Assembly (NCBI GenBank): GCA_900110005.1
Contig: FOCC01000009.1
Span: 1-64,000 of the forward strand
DNA length: 64,000 nucleotides
Direction of reading: 5' to 3'
Source: Ligilactobacillus sp. WC1T17
GTDB lineage: Bacteria; Bacillota; Bacilli; Lactobacillales; Lactobacillaceae
The position numbers and the translations under genes were made by a program. The notes beneath the pieces were generated by a model. The model saw only the letters and a program-made list of their open reading frames with translations, searched no databases and was not told the DNA's origin. Positions 25,299 through 33,757 of this stretch are shown piece after piece (the stretch's first letter is position 1; each line of letters begins with the position of its first letter).

Positions 25299-26645
25299 TT
25301 AATTTACGTGAACTGCAAATGATGGCATGAAGTATTGAATGCTACCATAAGATACGGAATAACCTGGTTCAGGTGCGGCAATGTAAGAACCATTACCAAC
25401 GTAAATTGCTACGTGGTAAGTAGAACCATGAGAGCCCCAGAAGAGCAAGTCGCCTGGTTGAGCTTGGCTGACTGAGATTTGGGTGCCAGCGTATTCTTGT
25501 TGTGTGGTTACACGACCAATACTCTTGCCGAAGTGGCTGTAAACATATTGAGTGAAACCAGAGCAGTCAAAACCAGTCGAAGGTGATGTTCCACCCCAAA
25601 GATATGGTGTTCCCAAGAATTGAGCCGCATAAGAAACAATGGCGCTGCCACTCACAGAACTTGAAGTTGTGGTTGCGAATTGGCGATTGGTTGTAGCTGC
25701 TTGCGTCTGCGTTGTTGTAGAACGTGTGCTCGTTGAAGCTGTACTTGTAGTATTGGTATTAGAGCTTGTGTTAGCTGAACTGCTTTGGTTGTTAGAACTC
25801 GTAGTAGTGTTGGCACTAGTTTGGCTGGTTGTAGTTGCAGCAGCTGACGGTGTCTTTGTTGGATCATTAATAGTCAACTTTTCGCCAACTTGCAAAGTAG
25901 CCCCCAAATTGTTAGCTTGACGCAAGGAAGAAACCGTTACGCCATAGTCTTGAGCGATGGTCCAAAGTGATTCGCCTGCAACCACTGTGTGGGTAGTGTG
26001 GTTAGCTGAAACAGTCACTTGTACACTAGCTGTTTTAGCAGTTGTTTGGCTTTGGCTAGTTGAACTAGCTTGTGCTTGTGTCGTATTTGAACTGCTTTGG
26101 CTGGCAGTATTTGTGTTCGTATTAGCACTAGCTTGGGTTTGCGTTGCAGCAGTTGAACTAGCTGTGCTCCCTTGGCTGGTAGCTGTTGTATTGGCAACGG
26201 CCGTAGTAGCTGTCTTCTTTGTTCCGTCAACTTTAAGCGTTTGCCCCACAGTAATCAAAGAAGCGTTGGCTGACATGTTATTCAAAGAACGAATCTTAGC
26301 GACGGTTGTGCCGTAATCTTGGGCAATGCTCCACAAAGAATCACCAGAAGCTACCGTAACGGTGTTAACGTTAGCTGTAGTTGTTGTGGTTGTAGCAGAT
26401 GTGCTGGCAGCCTTGCTAGGAATTTGTAATTTTTGGCCGGTTACAATTAAGTGTGTGTTTTGGTTAATGTTATTTAAAGTTTCAATGGATTTGATTGAAA
26501 CACCATACTTTTGAGATAAATCCCAAACAGTATCATTTTTAGCAACTGTATGTGTGGTGTCGGCATTTGCATTAGCAGCTGAAGCTAAGAAGAGGCCAGC
26601 TGCACCAGCGGTACCGATCAAGATATTTTTAGCTGTATGATTCAC
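25299..26645 (-). CDS. Secreted LysM / NlpC-P60 peptidoglycan hydrolase
   Basis: Cell-wall endopeptidase of 448 aa. An N-terminal signal peptide (ending in the ANANA area, about residue 28) is followed by three LysM domains at about 32-75, 95-138 and 210-255, joined by very Ser/Thr/Ala/Gln-rich linkers. The C-terminal NlpC/P60 domain spans about 330-448 with the catalytic Cys in FDCSGFTQYVY and His in YHVAIYVG. It probably cuts stem peptides during cell separation. GTG start with GGGAGTTG upstream. The linkers give long spurious open frames on both strands. A promoter TTGCAA-16-TATAAT lies at 26781-26754. Confidence 0.9.
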   Translation of the reverse strand: MNHTAKNILIGTAGAAGLFLASAANANADTTHTVAKNDTVWDLSQKYGVSIKSIETLNNINQNTHLIVTGQKLQIPSKAASTSATTTTTTANVNTVTVASGDSLWSIAQDYGTTVAKIRSLNNMSANASLITVGQTLKVDGTKKTATTAVANTTATSQGSTASSTAATQTQASANTNTNTASQSSSNTTQAQASSTSQSQTTAKTASVQVTVSANHTTHTVVAGESLWTIAQDYGVTVSSLRQANNLGATLQVGEKLTINDPTKTPSAAATTTSQTSANTTTSSNNQSSSANTSSNTNTTSTASTSTRSTTTQTQAATTNRQFATTTSSSVSGSAIVSYAAQFLGTPYLWGGTSPSTGFDCSGFTQYVYSHFGKSIGRVTTQQEYAGTQISVSQAQPGDLLFWGSHGSTYHVAIYVGNGSYIAAPEPGYSVSYGSIQYFMPSFAVHVN

Positions 26646-27060
26646 TGAACGTCAACTCCCAATCGTTTTTTTTCTATATCTTAAGTCTTAAATAATGTCT
26701 GAAATAAAAGCAAAAACTAAATTTAGATAGACTACTATCTATAATGTCTCATAATTATATTATAAACTTTTTGTATTGCAATCAGACGTTATAAATGTTA
26801 CATAAAGCGTTTATTTGTAATATTTCGGTTTAAAATAGCTATATACCAAGCATACCGCGGAAATGTGAAACTTTTATGAATTTCTTAAAAAACTAAAAAA
26901 AGCGTAAAAATAGCCTTTTTTGCTTAAATATGAAATAAGTTTTTTGCAGCAATATTACAAAATCGTTACATAAAGTTTAAGACGTAAAATGTGGTATAAT
27001 GAAAATCCTTGGCAGGGGCAATAAAGCTCAAAAAGGGATTGGCAAAACCAATCCCTTTTT
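26646..27060. promoter_or_regulatory. Intergenic region upstream of the LysM hydrolase
   Basis: On the minus strand, TTGCAA (26781-26776), 16-nt spacer, TATAAT (26759-26754) is a good promoter for the LysM hydrolase, giving a leader of about 100 nt. On the plus strand a TGGTATAAT box at 26991-26999 stands just before the folT terminator hairpin, so any transcript would be under 70 nt. No gene is seen. Confidence 0.5.
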
Positions 27061-27062
27061 TT
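27030..27062. terminator. Terminator after folT
   Basis: AAAAAGGGATTGG / CCAATCCCTTTTT with A/T runs on both sides. Confidence 0.85.
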
Positions 27063-27609
27063 ATTCCAATGATTTGAGTGGCACCCGAGCTAAAGCTTGT
27101 AGAATGGCAAGTAAAATCAGCGTTTGAATCGGCCAGCTGATAACTTCTTTAGGTAAGCGTTGCAATAGTAGAGCAAACCAGGCGCCCATAGTCTTCGTTT
27201 GTAGATACATTATAAAAATCCACAAAGTGTTAAAGAAGACATTTGAAATTAAAATCTGCACAAAAGTATAGCAAAGCATCCTTTGCCAGCTAATGGGCTG
27301 TTGGTGCAAGAAAATACCTGCAATCACCCCTGCAATAAAGGCTGAAAAGGTAAATCCAAAAAAGAAGGTCGACCCGCTTGAAAAGATGGTGTTACTGATT
27401 AAATCATTAATCACCATGGCGCATCCGCCGACCCAAGGACCGAGAAAATAACCAATTAGCGCCGTGCCGATGAAACCCAAGCCGATTTTATAAAGGCTGT
27501 CGGATCCCACTGATATTTTGCCTAAGCAGACTTCAATGGCAATCAGCATTGCAGCTAAAGTAACGGTCCTAGTGGAAAGTTTAGGACTTCTCCAAGTAAG
27601 TTTTGTCAT
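27061..27609 (-). CDS. folT: Folate-specific ECF transporter S component FolT
   Basis: A 182-aa membrane protein with five to six hydrophobic helices, the substrate-binding subunit of a group II energy-coupling-factor transporter. It works with the shared EcfA, EcfA' and EcfT subunits, which are not in this window. The FolT pattern is visible in SVGSDSLYKIGLGFIGTALIGYFLGPW and FFGFTFSAFIAGVIAGIFL. The tetrahydrofolate-type riboswitch directly upstream strongly supports folate as substrate. Confidence 0.85.
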   Translation of the reverse strand: MTKLTWRSPKLSTRTVTLAAMLIAIEVCLGKISVGSDSLYKIGLGFIGTALIGYFLGPWVGGCAMVINDLISNTIFSSGSTFFFGFTFSAFIAGVIAGIFLHQQPISWQRMLCYTFVQILISNVFFNTLWIFIMYLQTKTMGAWFALLLQRLPKEVISWPIQTLILLAILQALARVPLKSLE

Positions 27610-27678
27610 AAAAACATCTCCCTAAAATGAATTATTTTGGGGGAGACAAGCACCAAAAATTAGATAATTGTTAATTAT

Positions 27679-27780
27679 GGTGAATGCGAAAGAATGACGC
27701 AGGTCATGACAAAAACCCTTCTGCTGATGTTCACATTCCGTTCCATCAGCCCTTAACGCCAGACTTTCTACCCCTACACC
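27679..27780 (-). ncRNA. Tetrahydrofolate (THF) riboswitch upstream of folT
   Basis: On the minus strand the element opens with GGTGTAGGGGTAGA and closes with GCATTCACC, which pair. The internal block GGCGTTAAGGGCTGATGG followed by ACGGAATG resembles the conserved core of the THF-I class. An internal GCTGATG-CATCAGC stem is visible. It is about 70 nt upstream of folT, its classic target in Firmicutes. The GGGGGAGA near the folT start could be the regulated ribosome site. Confidence 0.8.
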
Positions 27781-27835
27781 GAATAATATAACACATTAAA
27801 CACTTATATGCTAGCTTTTGACGAACATTTTTACC

Positions 27836-28399
27836 TTAGTGACGTTCTAATGTAAAGTTAGCAGCTGCAAAAAATTTAGCTAAAGCAAAAAAGAACACCG
27901 GAATGGTCACCATCATTAACAGCCCCGTGGCAATGTCAGCTGGGAAAGCTGACATTGCTGTGACCATAGCTTTGGAAAGCGGAAGTCCGGCATCAATTAA
28001 GCCTTCCAGCAAATAGCGCAAATAACCGGTAGCGATTTTGGTTAAGCCAGCCCCCAAACCAAGTACAAAGATAGCGGACGGATGGTTGGCTAAAAAGCGC
28101 TGCAGAAGTTTTTCCAATAAGGCCACTACTAAAGATAAGATAAAGACCTCTAAGATGGTTAGGTAGGCATGATTAGCGTATCCGTTTAGCAGGTCAAAGA
28201 CAAAAAGGCCCACAGCGCCAGCTAAAAGGCCGTATTTAAATCCTAAAAAGACCACGCCTAAACTGACAAAGGTAAAGCCTAAATCAACGAAAGGATGTCC
28301 AATCGGTGATGGAATATGAAATTGGAACATAGCAAAAAGATAGTCGATTGCTGCAAAAAAAGCGGCGGTGACGACAGTATGCAAGTGAGTGCGTGACAT
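27836..28399 (-). CDS. ECF transporter S component, substrate unknown
   Basis: A 187-aa very hydrophobic protein with about six helices, the size and topology of ECF S components. The N-terminus (SRTHLHTVVTAAFFAAIDY) and the glycine-rich helices (LGVVFLGFKYGLLAGAVGLF) fit this class. It lies upstream of the folT riboswitch on the same strand, with its own ribosome site (AGGGGGATT). No riboswitch precedes it, so the vitamin cannot be inferred. Confidence 0.65.
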   Translation of the reverse strand: MSRTHLHTVVTAAFFAAIDYLFAMFQFHIPSPIGHPFVDLGFTFVSLGVVFLGFKYGLLAGAVGLFVFDLLNGYANHAYLTILEVFILSLVVALLEKLLQRFLANHPSAIFVLGLGAGLTKIATGYLRYLLEGLIDAGLPLSKAMVTAMSAFPADIATGLLMMVTIPVFFFALAKFFAAANFTLERH

Positions 28400-28463
28400 A
28401 ATAATCCCCCTAAAAAAGCTATAATTAGCTTCAGTATAATCAGCTAAATTTTTAAATGCAAAT

Positions 28464-28489
28464 AAAAAGCAGGTATCAAACCTGCTTTA
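28464..28489 (-). terminator. Terminator of the metal ABC operon
   Basis: AAAGCAGGT / ACCTGCTTT followed by TTTATTTG on the minus strand; it overlaps the stop codon region of the permease gene. Confidence 0.75.
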
Positions 28490-29287
28490 TTTTTGCTTAG
28501 TAGCTAATGTTTCTTTTAAAAGGGCACTGCCATAGATCAAAGCTTCGATGGTAGTGATAAAAAAGCTGACGGGCCAGTCGGAAAGCCAACTCAACCATAG
28601 TCCCAGCCAAATGCCGACTAATGCAAATAAGATATTTAACAAAATCATTTTTTTCAGACTATGAGTGAAATATTTCGCTGCGGAAGCTGGAATTGTCAAA
28701 AGGACAAAAATCAGCAGTGAACCGACGATTTGGGCGGTAATGCTGATGGTTAAGGCTAGCAACAGTAAAAAGATAATGGAAATAAGCCGGTTAAACCGCT
28801 GGTTATACTCAGCTCCCTGGGCATCAAAGGAGTTGTAAGCTAACCGCTTGAACAAGAGCAAGATAACAGCTAATAAGAAGATGCTCAGCCCTACCAATAC
28901 CTGGACATTTTGGCGGTCGATGCCAATAATGCTCCCAAATAAAATGCTGGTGGCATAACTGGTTTGTTTATCTGAGAGGGATAAAAATAAGATTCCCAGC
29001 CCTAGAAATAAACCTGAAAAAACACTGATGGAAGCTTCTCTTCGGCCGATTTTTTCGCCTGAAAAGCCGATAAAAAGGGCAGATAAGCAAGTAAATACCA
29101 GCATACCGGTTAAAGGCGAAATGCCGGCAAAAACGCCAAAAGAGGCTCCGGAAAAGCCGATTTCAGATAGGGTATGGGTGAAAAAAGACGTTTGTCTGGC
29201 GACCACAAAAACACCCATTACACCACAGATTAAAGCAATGAAAATACCTGAAATAAAGGCATAGCGCATAAAATCATATTGAAACAT
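28487..29287 (-). CDS. Zn/Mn ABC transporter permease
   Basis: A 266-aa integral membrane permease of the ZnuB/AdcB/MtsC family (ABC-3). Around eight helices; the start MFQYDFMRYAFISGIFIALI and the segment FTHTLSEIGFSGASFG are typical. Its start codon touches the end of the ATPase gene (shared base at 29287), which shows translational coupling. Last gene of the binding protein-ATPase-permease operon. Zn versus Mn cannot be told from the permease. Confidence 0.85.
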   Translation of the reverse strand: MFQYDFMRYAFISGIFIALICGVMGVFVVARQTSFFTHTLSEIGFSGASFGVFAGISPLTGMLVFTCLSALFIGFSGEKIGRREASISVFSGLFLGLGILFLSLSDKQTSYATSILFGSIIGIDRQNVQVLVGLSIFLLAVILLLFKRLAYNSFDAQGAEYNQRFNRLISIIFLLLLALTISITAQIVGSLLIFVLLTIPASAAKYFTHSLKKMILLNILFALVGIWLGLWLSWLSDWPVSFFITTIEALIYGSALLKETLATKQK

Positions 29288-29943
29288 TATTTATCCCCCT
29301 TGTAGATGAGTGTGCCTTGTTGATTTTTTAAATTCAGTTCATAATCGGCATATTGCTCAATTAATTCGGGATCATGCGTAATAAATAAAATGGTTAAATC
29401 ATGTTCATGCATTACTTTACGCAACATTTTCAGCAAATCGTGCTTGCTGGTGCGGTCAAGACTGGCCGTAGCTTCATCTAAAATCAACAATTTTGGATCA
29501 GCACAGAGGGCTTGTGCTAGGTAAGCCCGCTGCTTTTCTCCGCCGGAAGCATGCCCTAGGGGCTGGTTTTTGATTTTTAACAAGTTAGTTTCCTTTAAAA
29601 CATCATCAAGTTTTGTTTGACTGGCGGCGCTGCGTTTAAAGAAACCGGGGTGCTTTAAGCCGAAAGCGGCAAAATCTTGGATGCATAAAGGATATTCATC
29701 GTCGACATTGCGCAATTGGGGCACATATTGGACTTCTTTGCGCGACACCATAAATTGGGTGTGCTTGGTGTATTTTTGGTCTAAATCCTGCAAGAGGTGT
29801 TTAATCAAGGTGGTTTTGCCCACACCGTTGTCACCGGTGATACAGGTTAGTTTATGGGCGGGAATTTCAAAAGAAAGCTTTGAAAAAAGCGTTCGTCCCG
29901 GAATTTTAAGGGTTAAATTTTGGACTTTGATAATTGCTTCCAT
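29287..29943 (-). CDS. Zn/Mn ABC transporter ATP-binding protein
   Basis: ATPase subunit of 218 aa: Walker A GDNGVGKTTLIKH, signature ASGGEKQRAYLAQAL, Walker B LLILDEATASLD, switch His in LFITHDPEL. I prefer ATG 29943, which follows GAAAGGTCAGTC; an in-frame start at 29958 would place this site inside the gene. Middle gene of the metal-uptake operon, ending on the permease start. Confidence 0.88.
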   Translation of the reverse strand: MEAIIKVQNLTLKIPGRTLFSKLSFEIPAHKLTCITGDNGVGKTTLIKHLLQDLDQKYTKHTQFMVSRKEVQYVPQLRNVDDEYPLCIQDFAAFGLKHPGFFKRSAASQTKLDDVLKETNLLKIKNQPLGHASGGEKQRAYLAQALCADPKLLILDEATASLDRTSKHDLLKMLRKVMHEHDLTILFITHDPELIEQYADYELNLKNQQGTLIYKGDK

Positions 29944-29970
29944 GACTGACCTTTCCACGATTATTCGTAT

Positions 29971-30846
29971 TTATTGGTTAAGTTTCGCAACTTGCTGGTA
30001 CTGGGATGACATCCAGCTAAAGTAAGTTTGTTTATGTGGCATTGTTTCTGTAACTTTCACAATTGGAATATTATTTTTGCGGCATAAAGCAACAATGTTT
30101 TTCACAATTGGACTTTCACTTTGAATATTATAAACGAAAAAGGCGATTTTTTTAGTTTTGATTTGCTTTCGCAAGTTTTTGATGTCGGAATAAGAAGGAT
30201 CATTTTCTTCTTCGACAGCCTTGGCGAAGTGTTTGTTGCTGATGGTATAGCCCATTTTATCTAAGGAGTAATTAAAGACAGGTTCGGAGATGGCAACTAC
30301 TTTACTACCTTTGGCCTGCTTAATTTGTTTTAAAGTCTGATTTAATTTTTGGATTTTTTGCTTATACTTGGCTGCATTTTTTTGAAATTCGGTTTTTTTA
30401 GATGGCATTTTTTTTGCATAAACAGCCGCTAGCTTATCGGCTAATTTAGCCATGGCTTGCGGATTGTACCACAAATGTTCATTTTGACCGTCTTTGACGC
30501 CCATGAGTTTGGCTACGCTGATGCTTTGCTTTTGCTGCAGTTTGTTGACCCAGCTGTCGTAACCGGCGCCGTTAGCGATAACTAAATCAGCTGTGGCGAC
30601 TTGTTTGGCTGTTTTGGTGGTTGCTTCAAAAGAATGCGGATCGACACTAGGATTATTGATAATTGATGTAACGGTACCGTTATCGCCTAAAACGGCTTTG
30701 GCTGTCTCACCATAAAAATCTAAGGTAGAGACAACATTTATTTTAGAATTTGTTTTTTGCTTACCTGTTTTTGAACATCCGGCCAGTAAGACTAGGCTCA
30801 AGGCAAGGATGAGCGGTGTTAATATTTTGAAAAATTTTTTAAACAT
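29971..30846 (-). CDS. Zn/Mn ABC transporter substrate-binding lipoprotein
   Basis: Cluster A-I metal-binding lipoprotein, 291 aa. Lipobox LLAGC with Cys at about residue 24; metal-site candidates are His in VDPHSFE, His in NEHLWYNP, and Glu/Asp in the C-terminal lobe. The His-rich loop common in ZnuA proteins is missing, which leaves Mn or Zn open. First gene of the operon; an inverted repeat at 30857-30889 directly before it may be the operator. Confidence 0.82.
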   Translation of the reverse strand: MFKKFFKILTPLILALSLVLLAGCSKTGKQKTNSKINVVSTLDFYGETAKAVLGDNGTVTSIINNPSVDPHSFEATTKTAKQVATADLVIANGAGYDSWVNKLQQKQSISVAKLMGVKDGQNEHLWYNPQAMAKLADKLAAVYAKKMPSKKTEFQKNAAKYKQKIQKLNQTLKQIKQAKGSKVVAISEPVFNYSLDKMGYTISNKHFAKAVEEENDPSYSDIKNLRKQIKTKKIAFFVYNIQSESPIVKNIVALCRKNNIPIVKVTETMPHKQTYFSWMSSQYQQVAKLNQ

Positions 30847-31022
30847 AAAAATCCTTTCGTGAAAATAATTTATAAGATTACTTTTACGATACTAATGGTC
30901 TAAAAAAGAGCTGTCAAGGGCTAAAAGCTTGATATATCAAGGATATTACGCTTTGCTAAATTAGCTACCCCTTGTAGTAACAGTAATTATTCTGCAATCA
31001 TTACGATTTACAAAAAATTAAA
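30847..31022. promoter_or_regulatory. Metal operon upstream region with inverted repeat
   Basis: TCGTGAAAATAAT (30857-30869) and ATTACTTTTACGA (30877-30889) form an 11-of-13 matched inverted repeat with a 7-nt centre. The TCGT...ACGA ends recall Zur/Fur-type boxes. A ribosome site AAAGGAT lies between it and the start codon. No clear -35/-10 pair could be fixed. Confidence 0.4.
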
Positions 31023-31185
31023 AAAAACCTCCGTATGGGGAAATACGGAGGAAAAAAGGAGTATGTGTTTAATGATAAACAGGGGAGAGTTTACCATTAA
31101 CCCAGCTTTCCGACGTGTCTGAAAGGGGAGTATCAGACACGGGTGTAGTTTTTATAGTTGTTGTTTCTTACTTCAAGCTGTAGTT
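31023..31185 (-). ncRNA. Candidate sRNA A with C-rich loops
   Basis: Read on the minus strand from a TACAAT box (31193-31188): an unpaired AACAACAA stretch, hairpin GTGTCTGA / TCAGACAC with loop TACTCCCCTT (31140-31115), hairpin TAATG-TAAAC / GTTTA-CATTA with loop TCTCCCCT (31099-31070), an unpaired ACTCC, and terminator CCTCCGTA / TACGGAGG with loop TTTCCCCA and eight T (31051-31021). C-rich (CUCCCC) loops are how LhrC/RsaE/csRNA-type sRNAs mask Shine-Dalgarno sequences. No coding frame. A sister copy lies at 31905-32033. Confidence 0.6.
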
Positions 31186-31237
31186 CTATTGTACCTAAAT
31201 ATCATTAAAAAAGCACAGAAAAATAGTTAAGAATTAT

Positions 31238-31882
31238 TTAAGAAAGACCATTCCATTCATTTTTGAATTCTTCCAAAAAGGCCAGCATGAATTTTTGCCG
31301 CTTTTTTGCCAGTTCTTTAGCGGCTTGGGTGTTAAGCATATCGGCTATTTTGAGCAACTTTTCGTAGAAATGATTAATAATTGTCTCGTCTTCAAGTTGA
31401 CGGTAAGCTTCTTTAGTCAGGTTAGTTCGTGGTTTGATTTTTGGATCATAAATGGTTTCGCGGTGAGCACCGCCGTAATAAATTGCTCTGACGCAGCCGA
31501 TAGCACCGATAGCATCCAGCCAGTCGGCGTCTTGGACTAATTGGCCTTCTAAGCTGAGTTTTTGCCGGCCGTTTAAATTGCGGGTAAACGACATCTGGGT
31601 AATAATCGCTAGAATAGCTTGTATTTGTGCTTCGGTTAAGCCGATTTGCTTCAAAAAAGCTTTCAGCTGACTTTGCGCTTGTTTAGGGTCGGTGAGTTTT
31701 TCATCGATAGTATCATGCAGCCAGCAGGCGGCTAAGACAATAAAAGTATCGGCCTGTGGCTCTTCTTTTAAGAGTAATTTTGCATTTTGGGCGACCCGGG
31801 TCAGGTGGTCTAGGCCGTGGCCAGTTTTATCGTTTTTCAACTTAGCGGTTGCATAAGCAATAATTTGGGGTAGTTTATCCAT
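31238..31882 (-). CDS. HD-domain phosphohydrolase
   Basis: A 214-aa cytosolic HD-superfamily metal-dependent phosphohydrolase of the YedJ/YpgQ group. The metal ligands are visible: His in TGHGLDHLTRVAQ, the HD pair in AACWLHDTIDE, and a downstream Asp in VQDADWLDAIG. Start ATG 31882 follows GAGGCTGTCAAT; longer in-frame codons run into the terminator of the upstream sRNA candidate. The gene is flanked on both sides by the related C-rich-loop sRNA candidates on the same strand. Substrate (nucleotide or nucleotide-like) unknown. Confidence 0.82.
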   Translation of the reverse strand: MDKLPQIIAYATAKLKNDKTGHGLDHLTRVAQNAKLLLKEEPQADTFIVLAACWLHDTIDEKLTDPKQAQSQLKAFLKQIGLTEAQIQAILAIITQMSFTRNLNGRQKLSLEGQLVQDADWLDAIGAIGCVRAIYYGGAHRETIYDPKIKPRTNLTKEAYRQLEDETIINHFYEKLLKIADMLNTQAAKELAKKRQKFMLAFLEEFKNEWNGLS

Positions 31883-31904
31883 ATTGACAGCCTCGTTTCT
31901 GTAA

Positions 31905-32033
31905 AAAAAAACTCCACAATTCCAAGGAATGTGGAGAAAAAGGAATATTAACAAAATGGTTTAGGGACACCATTTTGCCTCTCACTTACTTTTTAGGGGG
32001 GGTAAGTGAAATATGTTTGTTGTTATTAGGTAT
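31905..32033 (-). ncRNA. Candidate sRNA B with C-rich loops
   Basis: Minus strand. Promoter TTGATT (32068-32063), 17-nt spacer, TATCAT (32045-32040). The transcript would hold an unpaired AACAACAAA stretch, hairpin TCACTTAC / GTAAGTGA with a loop of six or more C (32009-31982), hairpin CAAAATGGT / ACCATTTTG with loop GTCCCTAA (31977-31952), an ATTCC stretch, and terminator CTCCACA / TGTGGAG with loop TTCCTTGGAAT and nine T (31936-31904). Same order of parts as sRNA A. It could instead be a leader/attenuator of the HD-domain gene 20 nt downstream. Confidence 0.6.
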
Positions 32034-32103
32034 AGTGTAATGATAACCGGTATTTGTGAAAAAATCAAGAGGTAAATAAGAATTTTTAGTTATAAGTAAA
32101 TCT

Positions 32104-32820
32104 TTATTTGTTTTTTTTAACATATTGGTCTAAAAAATCAACAAACGTTTGCATTATATAAGGAGTGAAAGCTGTTTTGGCGCATTCTGCCGGTTGTGAG
32201 AGCAAGAAGGCTTGATAAGTTCCGCCTTGGTGATCCATCCAGGCGGTAAATTGGTCTATAGGTTTGGCGGCATGCTGCAGTAGATAAAAAGGCGGAAGGT
32301 TTTTCAGCCGTAGGTTTTCGGCCAGTTCTTCTTGCCAGGTTAAATTATAAATCAGGCAGGCTTTAGCGTGCAGTGGTGCAAAATGAACATCTTCATCGGA
32401 AAAATTTTGATCATTACCGCTTAAAACGGCGCTAGCGCAAGCTTGGGCTGTATCGTTTAAGCCGAAAAAAGCATAACGGTAAGGGTCGATGTGATATTGA
32501 AAAGCGTGATTTAATAAGAACCGCACGCCGCTTTTTAAATCTTTGGCATCTAAGGCATTTGAACTGCCAAATGTCTTTAAAATTGCCACAACGTAGCCGT
32601 TTTTGACGACCTCTAAGAAGGGTACGACGAGCTCATCTGGCTTGGTAGTGACACAAAAAAGCAAGGGAAAATGTTTTTGAGATATTTTTTTGACGGGTGG
32701 GACGATAATGGTTGCCATCAGCTGGCGTCCCTGCTTGAAACCGACACAAACATCAGTATAAAGTTTGGGATAGATAGGATCGTCCGGTTCATTGAGGTAG
32801 GTAATAGGTGAATTTGACAA
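32104..32820 (-). CDS. Alpha/beta-hydrolase-fold protein lacking the nucleophile serine
   Basis: About 238 aa with the alpha/beta-hydrolase layout: an N-terminal strand region, then HIDPYRYAFFGLNDTAQACA at the place of the nucleophile elbow. Esterases of this type have GxSxG there (for example GFSAGG); here it reads GLNDT, so Ser is replaced by Asn. A catalytic His candidate may be missing as well. TTG 32820 follows AAAGGGCG at 7 nt and is my preferred start; ATG codons at 32853 and 32841 lack a ribosome site. Activity as an esterase is doubtful. Confidence 0.6.
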   Translation of the reverse strand: MSNSPITYLNEPDDPIYPKLYTDVCVGFKQGRQLMATIIVPPVKKISQKHFPLLFCVTTKPDELVVPFLEVVKNGYVVAILKTFGSSNALDAKDLKSGVRFLLNHAFQYHIDPYRYAFFGLNDTAQACASAVLSGNDQNFSDEDVHFAPLHAKACLIYNLTWQEELAENLRLKNLPPFYLLQHAAKPIDQFTAWMDHQGGTYQAFLLSQPAECAKTAFTPYIMQTFVDFLDQYVKKNK

Positions 32821-32950
32821 AAGATCACGCCCTTTCTTCATTAAGTTTAGCATAGCGGAAATTTAGCTTTTTGGCTAGAAAATTAACCGAAAAAAAGCGC
32901 AAATGTTAACTTGTTTTTCGCAGTAAAATAACTTACTATTGTAGTTAGCG

Positions 32951-32980
32951 TGTGAAACAGCTTTGATATTATGTTTCACA
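32951..32980. repeat. Inverted parS half-sites upstream of rsmG
   Basis: TGTGAAACA and TGTTTCACA form a perfect 9-bp inverted repeat separated by 12 nt. The arms equal the two halves of the ParB site TGTTTCACGTGAAACA but in swapped order. An extended -10 box TGATATTAT (32964-32972) for rsmG lies between them. Confidence 0.5.
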
Positions 32981-33010
32981 AAAACGATGCTGATTTAAAG
33001 AGGAGAAATT

Positions 33011-33739
33011 ATGACGCCAGAAGAATTTCGTCAACTTTTAGCCAGTCAAGGTGTTGATTTAACCGATGCGCAAATGGAACAATTTGCAAAATATTATGAC
33101 TTGCTGGTTCAAACCAATGAACATGTTAATTTAACCGCCATCACTGCGCAAAAAGACGTTTATTTGAAACATTTTTATGATTCAATCGTTCCGGCTTTGT
33201 GCGTGCCTGATTTGCAAAGTGCGCCTTTAAGCATTTGTGATGTAGGGGCTGGCGCAGGTTTTCCTTCGATTCCTTTAAAGATTGCTTTTCCCAACTTGAA
33301 GGTGACGATTGTTGATTCTTTAAATAAGCGGATTAATTTCCTAAACGAACTGGCTGAGCAGCTTAACTTGCAGGATGTAACCTTTAAACACAGCCGCGCT
33401 GAAGCATTTGCCGGTAAAAAGAGCGCTTTTCGGGAAAGCTTTGACGTCGTAACAGCACGGGCCGTAGCTCGCCTGTCAGTCTTAAGCGAATATTGTCTGC
33501 CTTTAACCAAGGTGGGTGGGCGCTTTATTGCTTTGAAGGCACAAAAATCAGCGCAAGAATTAATTGATGCCGGTTATGCCATTGAGCTTTTAGGTGGCAA
33601 ATTGGTTGCTGATCAAACATTGACTTTGCCGCAGACTGATGAAATCAGACATGTTTTAACAATTGAAAAAGTTAAACCAACGCCGGCTAAATATCCGCGT
33701 AAGGCAGGAACACCGGCTAAGCAGCCGTTAGAAAAATAA
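33011..33739 (+). CDS. rsmG: 16S rRNA (guanine-527 N7)-methyltransferase RsmG
   Basis: SAM-dependent methyltransferase that modifies G527 of 16S rRNA (GidB). 242 aa, the usual size. The SAM-binding motif [19 protein letters not shown] (about residues 77-95), [10 protein letters not shown] and TARAVARL are diagnostic. Ribosome site AGAGGAG. It starts the near-origin block rsmG-noc-soj-spo0J, with a 12-nt gap to the next gene. Confidence 0.95.
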   Translation: MTPEEFRQLLASQGVDLTDAQMEQFAKYYDLLVQTNEHVNLTAITAQKDVYLKHFYDSIVPALCVPDLQSAPLSICDVGAGAGFPSIPLKIAFPNLKVTIVDSLNKRINFLNELAEQLNLQDVTFKHSRAEAFAGKKSAFRESFDVVTARAVARLSVLSEYCLPLTKVGGRFIALKAQKSAQELIDAGYAIELLGGKLVADQTLTLPQTDEIRHVLTIEKVKPTPAKYPRKAGTPAKQPLEK

Positions 33740-33757
33740 ATAAGGAAGTGTGTGCTG

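Noticed and set aside
25639-26316. Long open frames on both strands inside the LysM hydrolase gene
   Set aside because: They result from the repetitive Ser/Thr/Ala/Gln-rich linkers and are not independent genes.
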